Shown in pieces: positions 1-9,900 of a DNA stretch of 46,475 nt. This DNA comes from Flavobacterium sp. Its GTDB lineage: Bacteria; Bacteroidota; Bacteroidia; Flavobacteriales; Flavobacteriaceae. The position numbers and the translations under genes are program-made. Numbering within the stretch: the first letter of the stretch is position 1; each line of letters begins with the position of its first letter. A model generated the notes under the pieces. That model did no database searches and was not told where the DNA came from. It saw only the letters and a program-made list of their open reading frames with translations. The stretch lies in the NCBI GenBank assembly GCA_030153045.1, contig JASLID010000069.1, positions 1 through 46,475 of the forward strand. The letters run 5' to 3'.

Positions 1-1
1 T

Positions 2-1360
2 GGGCAAAATTTACAATGGTATGATGCACAAACTGGTGGAAATCTACTATCAACAAATACCGTTTTACAAAATGGAGTAACTTATTATGCATCACAAACC
101 ATCAATAACTGCGAAAGCACGAGAATACCAGTAACTATAATTATTTATAGCACACCACCTCCAACAGGCAACTCGACACAAAGTTTTTGTAGTACTCAAA
201 ATGCAACACTTAATAACATTGCTATTACTGGAACAGATGTAAAATGGTATTCCACTTTAACAAACACACAGCCATTATCTATTAATACACCATTAGTAAA
301 CAACACAACTTATTATGCCACTCAAACCCTAAATGGTTGTGAAAGTGTAAATAGACTACAAGTAACCATTACTTTAATTAACACGTTAAATGCTAATGAT
401 TTCTCAGAATATTTTTGTGATGACTTAAATAATGGACATAAGAAAATAAATTTAAGCGATTATAACACTTCCTTACTTAGTAATACAAACGGAAACACAT
501 TTAGTTATTATAAAACTCGTTTAGGAGCTCAAAATCAGACTTCAAATGAGAAAATAAACAATTATCAAGACTACAATTTAACCGTTGGTGTTATAAAAAT
601 TTTTGTTCGTATAGACAACACAAATTCTTGTCATCAAATTGTTGAACTTAGTTTAACATTGTACAGTAGACCAATCATTCCTATTCAAGAAGTAATACCT
701 ATTTGTGAAGGCAGTTCGATTACCATAAACGCTGGTAATTTCGATCATTATTCATGGTCTACAAATGAAGGTTCACCATCAATAACTATAGATCAACCCG
801 GAGATTATTCAGTCACTGTGACCGAAAATCATATTGGTATTAATTGTAGTTCTACCAAAAACTTTAAAGTCGTAAAGTCTAACAAAGCAACGATTCAAAG
901 TATTATCACTTCCGATTGGACGAACAATAACAATACCATAACAATATTAGTAACATCTGGAAGCCTTGGTGATTATGAATATTCAATAGATGGAACTAAT
1001 TACCAATCAAGCAACACATTTACTAATCTTCCAAATGGAGAATACACCGCTTATATTAGAGATAAAAACGGATGTGGTATTACTCAAAAGGAGGTTTTCT
1101 TATTAATGTACCCTAAATTTTTTACCCCAAATGGCGATGGGTCCAATGATTATTGGAAAATAAATTTCTCTACTATTGAACCCAATTTAATTGTCAATAT
1201 TTACAATCGATATGGCAAACTCTTGAAACAGCTTTCGAACGATTCTAACGGTTGGGAAGGTAATTATCTTGGGCAATCATTACCCGCAGATGATTATTGG
1301 TTTACCGTTATTAGAGCTGATGGAAAAGAATACAAAGGCCATTTTACTTTGAAGCGATAA
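2..1360 (+). CDS. T9SS-secreted Ig-like repeat protein, 3' end (5'-truncated)
   Basis: The open frame runs from base 2 to the stop without a start codon, so only the C-terminal part (about 450 residues) of a larger protein is here. Two copies of an Ig-like module with the pattern WY...N...TYYA.QT...CES lie in the first 370 bases, as in adhesin-like proteins of Flavobacteria. The last ~85 residues begin YPKFFTPNGDGSNDYWKI, continue IYNRYGKLL and end in a basic KGHFTLKR, which matches the gliding motility-associated (type B) C-terminal domain that directs export by the type IX secretion system. Expected location is the cell surface or medium. The substrate is unknown; an adhesive role is an inference from the Ig-like repeats. 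An internal TTG at 659 is not taken as the start, because the upstream frame stays open and has matching repeats. Confidence 0.85.
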   Translation, partial: GQNLQWYDAQTGGNLLSTNTVLQNGVTYYASQTINNCESTRIPVTIIIYSTPPPTGNSTQSFCSTQNATLNNIAITGTDVKWYSTLTNTQPLSINTPLVNNTTYYATQTLNGCESVNRLQVTITLINTLNANDFSEYFCDDLNNGHKKINLSDYNTSLLSNTNGNTFSYYKTRLGAQNQTSNEKINNYQDYNLTVGVIKIFVRIDNTNSCHQIVELSLTLYSRPIIPIQEVIPICEGSSITINAGNFDHYSWSTNEGSPSITIDQPGDYSVTVTENHIGINCSSTKNFKVVKSNKATIQSIITSDWTNNNNTITILVTSGSLGDYEYSIDGTNYQSSNTFTNLPNGEYTAYIRDKNGCGITQKEVFLLMYPKFFTPNGDGSNDYWKINFSTIEPNLIVNIYNRYGKLLKQLSNDSNGWEGNYLGQSLPADDYWFTVIRADGKEYKGHFTLKR

Positions 1361-1390
1361 TTTCATAAATTAGCCCATATATTCTAAACT

Positions 1391-2974
1391 ATGCCAAGCG
1401 ACTGTATAACGTATCAAAACTCCGGTTATTTTTCAAAATTAATTATTGACTACCTTAATGAAAATACTGAACTAAAACAGTTATACAATCGTTTTCCGAC
1501 GATAGAAAACTTTCAACTTCAGTTGGAAGAGAAAAAAGAAAATTACGATGTAAACCATCGAAAAATATTGGTTGCTGCTTTGCAAAAGCAAAATCATGAT
1601 TTTTCTATTTCGGAAGAAACTAAAAGTAATATTCAGCTTCTTTCTCAAGAGAACACGTTTACAGTAACCACTGGGCATCAGCTTAATTTATTTACTGGAC
1701 CCATATACTTTATCTACAAAATTGCATCTACCATTAATTTATGCGCAGCATTAAAAAATCAATATCCCGAATCTAACTTTGTACCTATATATTGGATGGC
1801 TACAGAGGATCATGATTTTGAAGAAATCAATCATTTCAAATTCAAACATAAAAATATTAAATGGATTACCGAAAGTAAAGGACCAGTAGGAAGACTTTCC
1901 ACTGACGGATTAGAAAGTGTGTTTGAATTATTTTCTACCGAACTTGGTTTAGGTGAAAATGCTAATTATTTAAGGGATCTATTCAAAAAAGCCTATTTAG
2001 AAAAGTCAAATCTAGCCGATGCTACTCGTTATTTGGTCAATGAACTTTTTAAGAATGAGGGTTTGGTTATTCTTGATGGAGATGATGTAGGATTAAAAAA
2101 AGCCTTCTCTCCTATCATCAAGGATGAATTACTAAACCAAACTTCTTTCAAAAAAGTTTCAGAAACCATTCATGAGTTCAAATATGACATTCAAGTCAAT
2201 CCTAGAGAAATTAATCTATTTTACATTGAAGATCATTTGCGTGAGCGCATTATTTTTGAAAATGGAAACTACATAGTAAACAATACTTCTATTTCATTCA
2301 CTGAAGCAGAAATTCTGGAATTAGTGGATAACAGTCCAGAAAAATTCAGTCCAAATGTTATCTTGCGCCCATTATATCAGGAAATGATTCTTCCTAACTT
2401 GTGCTACATTGGTGGTGGTGGCGAAATTGCCTATTGGTTGGAATTAAAATCAATGTTTGAAGCTCATAAGATTGCTTTCCCTATCCTTTTGCTTCGAAAT
2501 TCAGTAGTAATTGTTTCAGAAAAACAAGTACAGAAAGCCGATAAATTAGAATTGAGCTGGGCTGATTTATTTTCTAAACAAAATGATTTAATTCACTCTA
2601 AAACCAAAGAATTATCTAAATTCATTATTGATTTTTCCGAACAAAAAGAACATTTGAAATTACAATTTGAAAAATTAAATCAAATGGCTCTTCAAACAGA
2701 TCAATCATTTACTGGCGCTGTAAAAGCCCAAGAAGCCAAACAAATAAAAGGATTAGAAAATCTCGAAAAAAGACTATTAAAGGCCGAAAAAAGAATCTTT
2801 ACTGAAAAATTAAATCGAATGATTGAATTACAGAACGAAATATTTCCAAATCAATCATTACAGGAAAGACAACTTAACTTTTCAGAATTTTATTTAAACG
2901 ATGAGAGTTTTATCTCATTAATTTTAAAGCAATTACACCCTCTAAACAATCATTTTTTGATCTTTATCGATTAA
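1391..2974 (+). CDS. bshC: Bacillithiol biosynthesis cysteine-adding enzyme BshC
   Basis: A 527-residue protein of normal BshC length. BshC is assigned to the last step of bacillithiol synthesis, adding cysteine to glucosaminyl-malate in the cytoplasm. The N-terminus MPSDCITYQNSGYFS, the motif TTGHQLNLFTGPIYFIYK (about 95-112), VPIYWMATEDHDFEEINHF (about 131-149) and the central GGGGEIAYWLELK stretch are characteristic. A coiled-coil region fills the C-terminal part (about 390-480). The ATG lies 31 bases after the secreted-protein gene, so co-transcription is possible. Its presence suggests this organism uses bacillithiol as its low-molecular-weight thiol; bshA and bshB are not in the window. 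Confidence 0.93.
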   Translation: MPSDCITYQNSGYFSKLIIDYLNENTELKQLYNRFPTIENFQLQLEEKKENYDVNHRKILVAALQKQNHDFSISEETKSNIQLLSQENTFTVTTGHQLNLFTGPIYFIYKIASTINLCAALKNQYPESNFVPIYWMATEDHDFEEINHFKFKHKNIKWITESKGPVGRLSTDGLESVFELFSTELGLGENANYLRDLFKKAYLEKSNLADATRYLVNELFKNEGLVILDGDDVGLKKAFSPIIKDELLNQTSFKKVSETIHEFKYDIQVNPREINLFYIEDHLRERIIFENGNYIVNNTSISFTEAEILELVDNSPEKFSPNVILRPLYQEMILPNLCYIGGGGEIAYWLELKSMFEAHKIAFPILLLRNSVVIVSEKQVQKADKLELSWADLFSKQNDLIHSKTKELSKFIIDFSEQKEHLKLQFEKLNQMALQTDQSFTGAVKAQEAKQIKGLENLEKRLLKAEKRIFTEKLNRMIELQNEIFPNQSLQERQLNFSEFYLNDESFISLILKQLHPLNNHFLIFID

Positions 2975-3008
2975 ATATAACACTTGGTCTAGTATTTGTT
3001 ATAAAAAC

Positions 3009-3038
3009 TTGTGCGAACAAAAAATAAATTTACTTTTG
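3009..3038 (+). promoter_or_regulatory. Bacteroidota-type promoter of the FGE-like gene
   Basis: TTG at 3009-3011 and TACTTTTG at 3031-3038 are separated by 19 bases, a textbook fit to the Bacteroidota -33/-7 promoter (TTG, then TAnnTTTG). The ATG at 3074 would give a leader of about 30 bases. Confidence 0.72.
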
Positions 3039-3073
3039 CGCGCCCAATTAACAATTTTATAACATTATATAAG

Positions 3074-3904
3074 ATGACTAAAAAATACGTTTTAACAGCT
3101 ATTTCGGTAATTGCATTATTCCTTTTTTCATTTACAAAACAATCTAAAAACCCTTTACTTGAAATGATTAGAGTTGAAGGAGGTACTTTTATGATGGGGT
3201 CTAAAGATGACAACCGCATCGCCGAAAATGACGAACAAAAGCAACATGAAGTTAAAGTAAACAGTTTTGAAATAAACAAACTTGAAGTTACTGTTTGGGA
3301 ATGGAAAGACTATTGCCAAAAAACAAAAAAGAAATTACCCCAAAAACCTTCATGGGGATGGAACGATAATTACCCTATTACAAACGTAACTTGGAACGAT
3401 GCTGTTGCTTACTGCAACTGGTTGAGCAAATTAGACGGATTAAAACCTGCCTATACAATTGCCGGACCTAATTTCGTTTGCGACTATACTGCAAATGGAT
3501 ATAGACTTCCTACAGAAGCAGAATGGGAATTTGCAGCTAAAGGCGGTGCAAAAAGCAAAGGATCTGTATTTGCAGGTGCCAACAATTCAAGTGATATTGC
3601 TTGGTTTATTAAGAATAGTGAAAGAAGACCACATGCTGTAGGTACAAAACTACCTAATGAATTAGGCATTTACGACTTTAGTGGTAATGTTTGGGAATGG
3701 TGTGGTGATTGGTACAACAAGGATTACTACAAATCTGAAGATGGAAATAACCCTAAAGGTCCATTAAGAGGCGAAAAAAAATCAGTTCGTGGCGGTTCAT
3801 GGGACAGTCAAGAAAATTATTTAAGAACTTCGAATAGAATAAGTACTTCGCCTGATAAAACGAATGAATTTTATGGATTTAGATTGGCTCGTACCATAAA
3901 CTAA
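3074..3904 (+). CDS. Exported formylglycine-generating-enzyme (SUMF1) family protein
   Basis: A 276-residue protein with an N-terminal signal segment (about residues 4-22) followed by an FGE-sulfatase fold: EGGTFMMGS, EVTVWEWKDYC, PITNVTWNDAVAYCNWLS, YRLPTEAEWEFAAKGG, GNVWEWCGDWY and a C-terminal SVRGGSWDS...FYGFRLAR. In Flavobacteria this fold is used by gliding/T9SS lipoproteins (GldJ, GldK) and by many exported proteins of unknown function. This one is shorter than GldJ/GldK and lacks a clear lipobox, so I do not assign it to either. The ATG at 3074 is chosen because it starts the signal peptide and lies downstream of a strong promoter; a farther upstream GTG at 3011 overlaps the -33 element. 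No sulfatase is nearby. Confidence 0.82.
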   Translation: MTKKYVLTAISVIALFLFSFTKQSKNPLLEMIRVEGGTFMMGSKDDNRIAENDEQKQHEVKVNSFEINKLEVTVWEWKDYCQKTKKKLPQKPSWGWNDNYPITNVTWNDAVAYCNWLSKLDGLKPAYTIAGPNFVCDYTANGYRLPTEAEWEFAAKGGAKSKGSVFAGANNSSDIAWFIKNSERRPHAVGTKLPNELGIYDFSGNVWEWCGDWYNKDYYKSEDGNNPKGPLRGEKKSVRGGSWDSQENYLRTSNRISTSPDKTNEFYGFRLARTIN

Positions 3905-3946
3905 ACATATCTTTAAAAGAATTCTTTTAGATTGATTAAAAAAGTT

Positions 3947-3954
3947 TACTTTTG
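3947..3954 (+). promoter_or_regulatory. -7 element (TACTTTTG) of ndk
   Basis: TACTTTTG matches TAnnTTTG and sits 22 bases before the ndk ATG. No clear TTG is found at the expected -33 distance, so the upstream half is weak. Confidence 0.55.
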
Positions 3955-3976
3955 CACCCAAATTAAAAAATAAAAA

Positions 3977-4396
3977 ATGGCAACGAATAGAACTTTTACA
4001 ATGATTAAGCCAGATGGTGTTGAAAATGGACACATTGGCGGAATTTTAAACATGATTACTGAAGCTGGTTTCAAAATTGTTTCAATGAAATTGACACAAT
4101 TAACTGTAGCTGATGCACAAAAATTTTACGCAGTACACGCTGCTAGACCATTTTATGGTGAATTAGTAGAATTTATGTCTAGAGGTCCAATCGTAGCTGC
4201 TATTTTAGAAAAAGACAATGCAATTGAAGATTTCAGAACTTTAATTGGTGCTACAAACCCTGCTGAAGCTGCTGAAGGAACAATCCGTAAAAAATATGCA
4301 ACTTCTATTGGTGAAAATGCAGTTCACGGTTCTGATAGCGATGAAAACGCAGCTATCGAAAGTGCATTCCATTTTGCTGGAAGAGAGCAGTTCTAG
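3977..4396 (+). CDS. ndk: Nucleoside diphosphate kinase
   Basis: A 139-residue cytoplasmic enzyme that moves the gamma phosphate of ATP to nucleoside diphosphates through a phosphohistidine. It begins MATNRTFTMIKPDGVENGHIG, contains the ARPFYGELVEFMSRGP helix region and has the active-site histidine at 117 in NAVHGSDS. Length and order match the family. It has its own -7 promoter element and ends in a strong hairpin shared with the convergent DUF721 gene, so it appears monocistronic. Confidence 0.97.
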   Translation: MATNRTFTMIKPDGVENGHIGGILNMITEAGFKIVSMKLTQLTVADAQKFYAVHAARPFYGELVEFMSRGPIVAAILEKDNAIEDFRTLIGATNPAEAAEGTIRKKYATSIGENAVHGSDSDENAAIESAFHFAGREQF

Positions 4397-4440
4397 TATT
4401 TAAAATATTAGATTTTTGATTTCAGAAATCCATATAAATA

Positions 4441-4472
4441 AAAAAATCCGCTTCAATTGAAGCGGATTTTTT
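4441..4472. terminator. Bidirectional intrinsic terminator between ndk and DUF721 gene
   Basis: A perfect palindrome: A-run, TCCGCTTCAA, then its complement and a T-run. The arms are 4441-4456 and 4457-4472. The A/T flanks make it functional for both ndk (+) and the convergent minus-strand gene. Confidence 0.88.
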
Positions 4473-4489
4473 TATTTATAAACTTCTAT

Positions 4490-4786
4490 TTATCTTAAAA
4501 CAACATCTTTTACTACTTCCTTACCCAATTCTTCATTTATCATTTTAATGATTTTATCTTTCCCGTAGCTTAACTCTTCACGCAATACTGCCGAAGTTAA
4601 TTCGACATACAAAGTACTGCCTTTAAGCAAAACATTTTGAGTATAATTGTTTACACCGTTACCCATTAAGTTTTTCCAAGCATCGGCCACAGAAATCTGA
4701 TTCAATCCTTTGTCTAAATGATTGGTTTGAATAATTTGCTTTAAAATATCGCCAACAGAACTATCGTTACTCAGCCTTTTTGCCAT
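4490..4786 (-). CDS. DUF721 (DciA-like) small protein
   Basis: A 98-residue protein with the DUF721 pattern: SVGDILKQIIQTNHLDKGLNQISVADAW near the N-terminus, then NYTQNVLLKGSTLYVELTSAVLREELSY. The family includes DciA, which works with the replicative helicase in bacteria lacking DnaC/DnaI, so a replication-initiation role is possible but only inferred. The start overlaps the preceding lipoprotein gene by 20 bases, suggesting translational coupling. A Zn-finger extension seen in some relatives is absent. Confidence 0.82.
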   Translation of the reverse strand: MAKRLSNDSSVGDILKQIIQTNHLDKGLNQISVADAWKNLMGNGVNNYTQNVLLKGSTLYVELTSAVLREELSYGKDKIIKMINEELGKEVVKDVVLR

Positions 4787-5204
4787 AAGATTTCGTTTCG
4801 TTTATATTAACTTTATTATAGTAAAAAACCGATTCATCTTCTGCTTCTAAAACCAATTCTTTCTCACTAATCGATTTTACTTTTTCAATGTGTTTTCCAA
4901 ATTCTGAAGAAAAATTCAAATAAACATCTCCCCCTTTTTCAGAAGCCACCATTTTTTCTTTTAAATCATCAACTAGAAATTTCCCCATAGGTTGCCATCT
5001 TACTTTTTTATGAAAACCAGTTTTATCTTTAATTTCAAAATATTCATAATTCTCATTAATAGGATATTCCTTTTTTTCTCCGTCTTTCGTTTCTGCTTTA
5101 GCGATTTGCCAGTAGCCATTCATTTGCTCCATTTTATTAATATCTACTTTTTCAGAACAAGAAAAAAGAGCCAAAGCTAATATTGATAATAGTATTTTTT
5201 TCAT
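4767..5204 (-). CDS. Small lipoprotein, possibly lipocalin-like
   Basis: A 145-residue protein with a lipoprotein signal peptide ending LALFSC (Cys16). The mature part has GYWQIAKAETKDG near its start and a series of predicted beta strands ending FYYNK, a layout reminiscent of small lipocalin-like domains, but no diagnostic motif is seen. It is the first gene of a two-gene minus-strand unit with the overlapping DUF721 gene. Its function is unknown; membrane-anchored periplasmic location is inferred from the lipobox. Confidence 0.7.
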   Translation of the reverse strand: MKKILLSILALALFSCSEKVDINKMEQMNGYWQIAKAETKDGEKKEYPINENYEYFEIKDKTGFHKKVRWQPMGKFLVDDLKEKMVASEKGGDVYLNFSSEFGKHIEKVKSISEKELVLEAEDESVFYYNKVNINETKSYGKKAE

Positions 5205-5251
5205 GTAGTAAAATTAAGATTTTAATTAAACCTTTTAGAAAAAATAAAGTC

Positions 5252-5259
5252 TAATTTTG
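5252..5259 (+). promoter_or_regulatory. -7 element (TAATTTTG) of the serine-hydrolase gene
   Basis: TAATTTTG matches TAnnTTTG and ends 19 bases before the ATG at 5279. No clear TTG -33 element is present. It lies in the 74-base divergent gap between two lipoprotein genes. Confidence 0.5.
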
Positions 5260-5278
5260 AAATAATAAATCAATCCAG

Positions 5279-6352
5279 ATGAAACATCTTTCGTTTATTA
5301 CCTTAATTTTATTTGCTTTTTTAAGTTGCAGTTCTGATGAAAATGGTACTTCATCAACTCCAGAAGAAGCCATGTATTTCCCTCCTATTGGCACTTCAAC
5401 CTGGGAAACAAAATCAATTTCATCATTACAATGGAATCAAAGTGCGGTGCAACCCTTAAAAGATTATTTAGCCCTTAAAAACACCAAATCCTTTATAATT
5501 TTAGTCAACGGAAGGATTGTTATGGAAGAATATTTTAATGGTCACTCGGCTACTTCAAACTGGTATTGGGCAAGTGCCGGAAAAACATTAACAGCTACTG
5601 TAACTGGAATTGCACAGCAAGAAAACTTTTTAAATATCAATACTAAAGTTTCTACTTATTTAGGAACTGGCTGGACCAGCGAAACATTATCAAAAGAAAA
5701 TCTTATCACTTGCAAACACTTATTAAGTATGAGTTCCGGTTTAGACGACAGCTTAGGTGATGATGTTTCTCCAGCTAACTTACAATATACTGCCGATGCT
5801 GGAACCAGATGGGCTTATCATAATGTGTATGTAAAACTACAAGATGTGGTAGCTAATGCAACTGGTCAAACATGGAATGATTATTTTAATACCAAACTTC
5901 GAAATAAAATAGGAATGGGCGGTGCTTGGATTCAGTCAGGGGATTTAAGCGTGTATTGGAGCGACACTCGCAGTATGGCTCGTTTTGGATTGTTGGCGCT
6001 AAATAAAGGGAAGTGGAATGGCAATGTAATTTTAAACGAAGCTTATTTTAATGAAGCTACGACTACTTCTCAAAACATTAATCTTTCTTATGGTTATTTG
6101 TGGTGGTTGAACGGAAAATCAAGTTTTCATTTACCTCAAAGTCAATTGCAATTTTCAGGAAGCTTAATTCCTTCTGGACCAACAGATATGTTTATGGCAT
6201 TGGGTAAAAATGATCAGAAAATATATGTCATTCCAAGCAAAAAAATGGTGGTTATAAGAATGGGAGAAGTTTCTGACCCAAGCAACCCCACTTTTACACT
6301 ATCCGGATTTGATAACGAATTATGGCAAAAAATAAATGCACTATATCAATAG
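5279..6352 (+). CDS. Beta-lactamase-family serine hydrolase lipoprotein
   Basis: A 357-residue lipoprotein (lipobox AFLSC, Cys17) with a class C beta-lactamase/penicillin-binding fold. The catalytic SxxK is SAGK at 99-102, and the second motif is YHN at 180-182 in RWAYHNVY. KHLLSMSSGLDD is the usual family segment after the active-site helix. Such enzymes act as esterases, peptidases or D-aminoacyl hydrolases in the periplasm, and the substrate cannot be told from sequence. It is preceded by its own -7 element and followed by a convergent gene, so it is probably monocistronic. Resistance to beta-lactams should not be assumed. Confidence 0.85.
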   Translation: MKHLSFITLILFAFLSCSSDENGTSSTPEEAMYFPPIGTSTWETKSISSLQWNQSAVQPLKDYLALKNTKSFIILVNGRIVMEEYFNGHSATSNWYWASAGKTLTATVTGIAQQENFLNINTKVSTYLGTGWTSETLSKENLITCKHLLSMSSGLDDSLGDDVSPANLQYTADAGTRWAYHNVYVKLQDVVANATGQTWNDYFNTKLRNKIGMGGAWIQSGDLSVYWSDTRSMARFGLLALNKGKWNGNVILNEAYFNEATTTSQNINLSYGYLWWLNGKSSFHLPQSQLQFSGSLIPSGPTDMFMALGKNDQKIYVIPSKKMVVIRMGEVSDPSNPTFTLSGFDNELWQKINALYQ

Positions 6353-6381
6353 TGCATTTATTTTATTTTCTCTTTTATAAA

Positions 6382-6972
6382 CTAAGACTTTTTAATCCAG
6401 TCAACAATTTCTTCATCAATTGGTAATGTTGTTGGCGCAATTACTTTTGATAAATGTCCTTCAGTATCAATTAAATATTTCTGGAAATTCCATTTTACTT
6501 CATTGTCTTTCAGACCATTTTTATCTTTTTCGGTTAAGAAATGATATAAAGCATGCATATCATCCCCTTTTACAGATATTTTTTCCATCATTGGAAAAGT
6601 CACTCCATAATTTCTCGAGCAGAAGGTCGCAATTTGCACATTCGAACCCGGTTCTTGAGCTCCAAAATTATTAGCTGGAAAACCTATTATTACAAAATTC
6701 TGATCTTTAAACTCTGTATATAATTCTTGCAATTGCTCGTATTGAGGTGTAAGTCCACATTCTGAAGCGGTGTTCACAACCATTACTTTTTTTCCTTTCA
6801 AAGAAGAAAAATCAAATTCTTTCCCTTCAATATCGGCAACTTTAAACTGATGTATAGATTGTCTTTCCATAACTTTTTTATTTTTTGAAATCGATTTGTC
6901 TGTTTTTGTTTGTGCTTCATTACTGAAACTAACCAATACCGTTAAACCCAGTATCGCTAAATACTTTTTCAT
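6382..6972 (-). CDS. Exported glutathione peroxidase family protein
   Basis: A 196-residue thiol peroxidase with a signal peptide (about 1-20, ending SNEAQ). The peroxidatic cysteine is Cys72 in NTASECGLTPQY, glutamine is in FPANNFGAQEPG (about 106), and the tryptophan is in KWNFQKYL. A second cysteine, Cys118 in ATFCSRNYG, fits the resolving cysteine of thioredoxin-dependent members, so thioredoxin-like proteins are a likelier reductant than glutathione. The ATG overlaps the stop of the CcsBA gene (ATGA), implying coupled translation and a periplasmic redox link with cytochrome c assembly. Confidence 0.9.
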   Translation of the reverse strand: MKKYLAILGLTVLVSFSNEAQTKTDKSISKNKKVMERQSIHQFKVADIEGKEFDFSSLKGKKVMVVNTASECGLTPQYEQLQELYTEFKDQNFVIIGFPANNFGAQEPGSNVQIATFCSRNYGVTFPMMEKISVKGDDMHALYHFLTEKDKNGLKDNEVKWNFQKYLIDTEGHLSKVIAPTTLPIDEEIVDWIKKS

Positions 6973-9900
6973 GATTTTACTTTTTTAGCAAATTTTTTAT
7001 ATCTGAAATAAACGATTGCTGCAAACACTAAATATCCAGTTAGGACATACATGTAAATAGCAACATTTTGTTTCTCCCCTGAAGCATACGAATGCAAACC
7101 ACTCAAGTGAAAGTTCACCCCAAAATAGGTCATTAATATAGATGCAAACGCTAAAACACTCATAAAATTATATACAAATTTACCTCTTAAAGCTGGAACA
7201 AATCGCATATGAATTACAAAAGCATATACCATAATACTTATTAGAGCCCAAGTTTCTTTTGGATCCCAACCCCAGTAACGTCCCCAACTTTCATTGGCCC
7301 ATTGACCACCTAGGAAATTCCCTATAGTTAACATAACCAATCCAACAGTTAAGGCCATTTCGTTGATATATGTAATTTCTTTAATGTTTAAATCCATTAC
7401 TTTTTTATTCTTTTCGTTGCTAAAAAGCATCAACGTTAAAGCTACTAAACCAAGAATGGCGGCTAATGCAAAAGGACCATAACTTCCCACAATTATGTTA
7501 ACATGAATCATTAACCAATAAGAATTTAATACCGGTTGTAAATTAGCAATCTCTGGATCCATCCAGTTCCAATGTGCCACCATTAAAGTCATTGATGCAA
7601 TAAATGTTCCAGCAGCAAATGTTAATGCCGATTTTTTTACAATTCTTTTCCCTTTGGTTAAAATAAAAAACCACAACGGATTTCCAAAACCTAAAATAAA
7701 AGTAAACAACATTATTGACCAAGCCACATAAATCATCGACTCATACGCATTAGTCCAAGGAGCATGCCCTGAGATATACCATCGGGAAATTAATCCAGCT
7801 GTATGCAACAAGAATAAGAAACCTATTATCCAATAAAAAACATCAATGGTAACACTAATCCATTTTTTCTTATTGAAAATATTGATGATAACAAAAAGAA
7901 ACATTAGAACACCTGCATACATATACCATGAGAACAATTTCTTGAATACATCATATTTATTGTAAGCTATCTCTAAATCAATTTTTTTATCTGAAGGTCT
8001 TACTTCGTAACCATATTTTTTTTGATACTTTTCAATTCCTACAACTAAGCTATTAGATAATTTATAATCTTTAGAATCAGCAGCTTTGTCTAATGAATTC
8101 AAATAGAAAGGCAATACATTTTTTACTGTATCTAAAGCTGTTTTCGTAGGATGATTCACCTCTAAGAAACTTACCCATTTGTTATTCTTATCATAAGGAA
8201 CAGGGAAAATTTTTAAAATTTGTCCGCTGATGGCTGAATATAAAAGATTAACTTTTTTATCAGCATCTATGAAGTCTTTCTGAAACTGATTCGGTACTGC
8301 TTCTTTATACGCACCATCTAGCTGAGATGCTAATTTATAATTCCCTTTGGCATCAAAAAAGTCAATTAGTTTAGCATATTTAACCTCTTTATCGATACCA
8401 ATTAAACTTCTAATACTATCATTTCCACGTTTTAATGCAATGATTGGAATTTCGTACCAAACCTGTGGAAATTGTGTCATGGATAAAAATACCTGATCGG
8501 CATTCATATCTTTATAAGTATCTTTTTTACTTACTTTTCGAAGCAATTCGGAAGCAAAAGTATTGATAGGCTTCATTCTACCTCCATTATCCTGAATCAC
8601 TAATCTTCCAAATTTTGCAGCATGTTCTTTTGAAACTAAAAACTTGTTTAGCAATGAATCAATTTGCTGATCAGTAACTTTTTGGTGTGCATGATCATCT
8701 TTATGCTGTGAAAATCCAGCAACCGAAAACATCATCATTAAAATAGTAATAATAGATGCTTTTTTAACTCTTACTTTATCTAATTTTCTTTTTAAATCAG
8801 CAAAACGAGAATGCTTGGTAAATAAAATAGCTAACATAGCAAAATACAATAAAAAGTACCCTATGTAAGTAATCCAAGTACCCCAAAAATCGTGATTAAC
8901 AGATAATTTTGTTCCTTTTTCGTCTGGATCAAAACCAGATTGAAAAAATCGAAACCCTTCATAATCTAAAACATTATTCATGAAAATTCTAGCTTTAAAA
9001 GGTTTTTTGTCTTCAATAGTTACTTGACTTTCAAAAGCGGAATAACTTTTTTCGGTCCCAGGATATTTTGAAGCTATGAACTTGTCTAATTTTATTTTAA
9101 ATGGCAATTCGTAAACTTTACTTCCGTATAAAATGGTGTATTCTAAATCTCCTTGCGCAAAAACCTGTGGTTCTCCCATTTTTCCTTTAGAACCTAAAAA
9201 AGTGACTATTTTCTCTTTTCCCTGATTGGTCACTTTCAAAACAAGGGCATCGTCAGTCTCTTTGTCTTTGTAATCTCCGTTAGATTTGTATTCTTTCACG
9301 CCTTTAATCCCCATTTCAGGAAACACAAACTGACTTCCGCCTACATTGTACAAAGAGCGAAACATTAAAGCTTCATTTTTGTTTTTATTGACTTTACCTT
9401 GCAACTTATCTGCCATTCGCATAAAAGTTCCATCAAAAGGAGTTTCAATGGTGTAAGTGTCGTTTTTAGCGGTAATATTTACTGCTCCGCTGGTGTATTT
9501 ATTCAATGCAAAAAGAATATTATGAATACTTTGCACTTCGCCTTCTTTAAGATAATGTTCATGACGTTTTCCTTCGCCAGCTTCGACCATTTTAAGAAAT
9601 AAAACACCTTTGTCGTCTTTCTTAATGGTTTCGGTAGCACCCATAACAAAATCGATTAATTCTACCTTGAAAGGAATTTCGGCAAACTGATATTCATCGG
9701 TAAAGCTATTATCAACCGCACCCGAAAGCAATAATGGTTTTTCTATAGTACGACGTTTTGTTTCTCCTTCATATTGCCCATCAACATGCATGGTTAAATA
9801 GGTTTTATCTGAAAACACTTGGTTTTCGGTAGCACCTTCACGAATAGGCATCATTCCTTCGTAACTAATATAACGAGTAACAAAAGCTCCTAATAAAATT

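Noticed and set aside
3011..3073. Upstream GTG start for the FGE-like protein
   Set aside because: It overlaps the -33 element and the added residues precede a normal signal peptide at the ATG at 3074.
4992..5180. Plus-strand frame opposite the small lipoprotein
   Set aside because: Phe/Ile-rich shadow of the antisense lipoprotein gene, with no start context or recognisable family.
5279..6352. Antibiotic-resistance beta-lactamase
   Set aside because: The SxxK and YxN motifs are present, but the wider family is mostly esterases and peptidases, so a resistance call is not supported.
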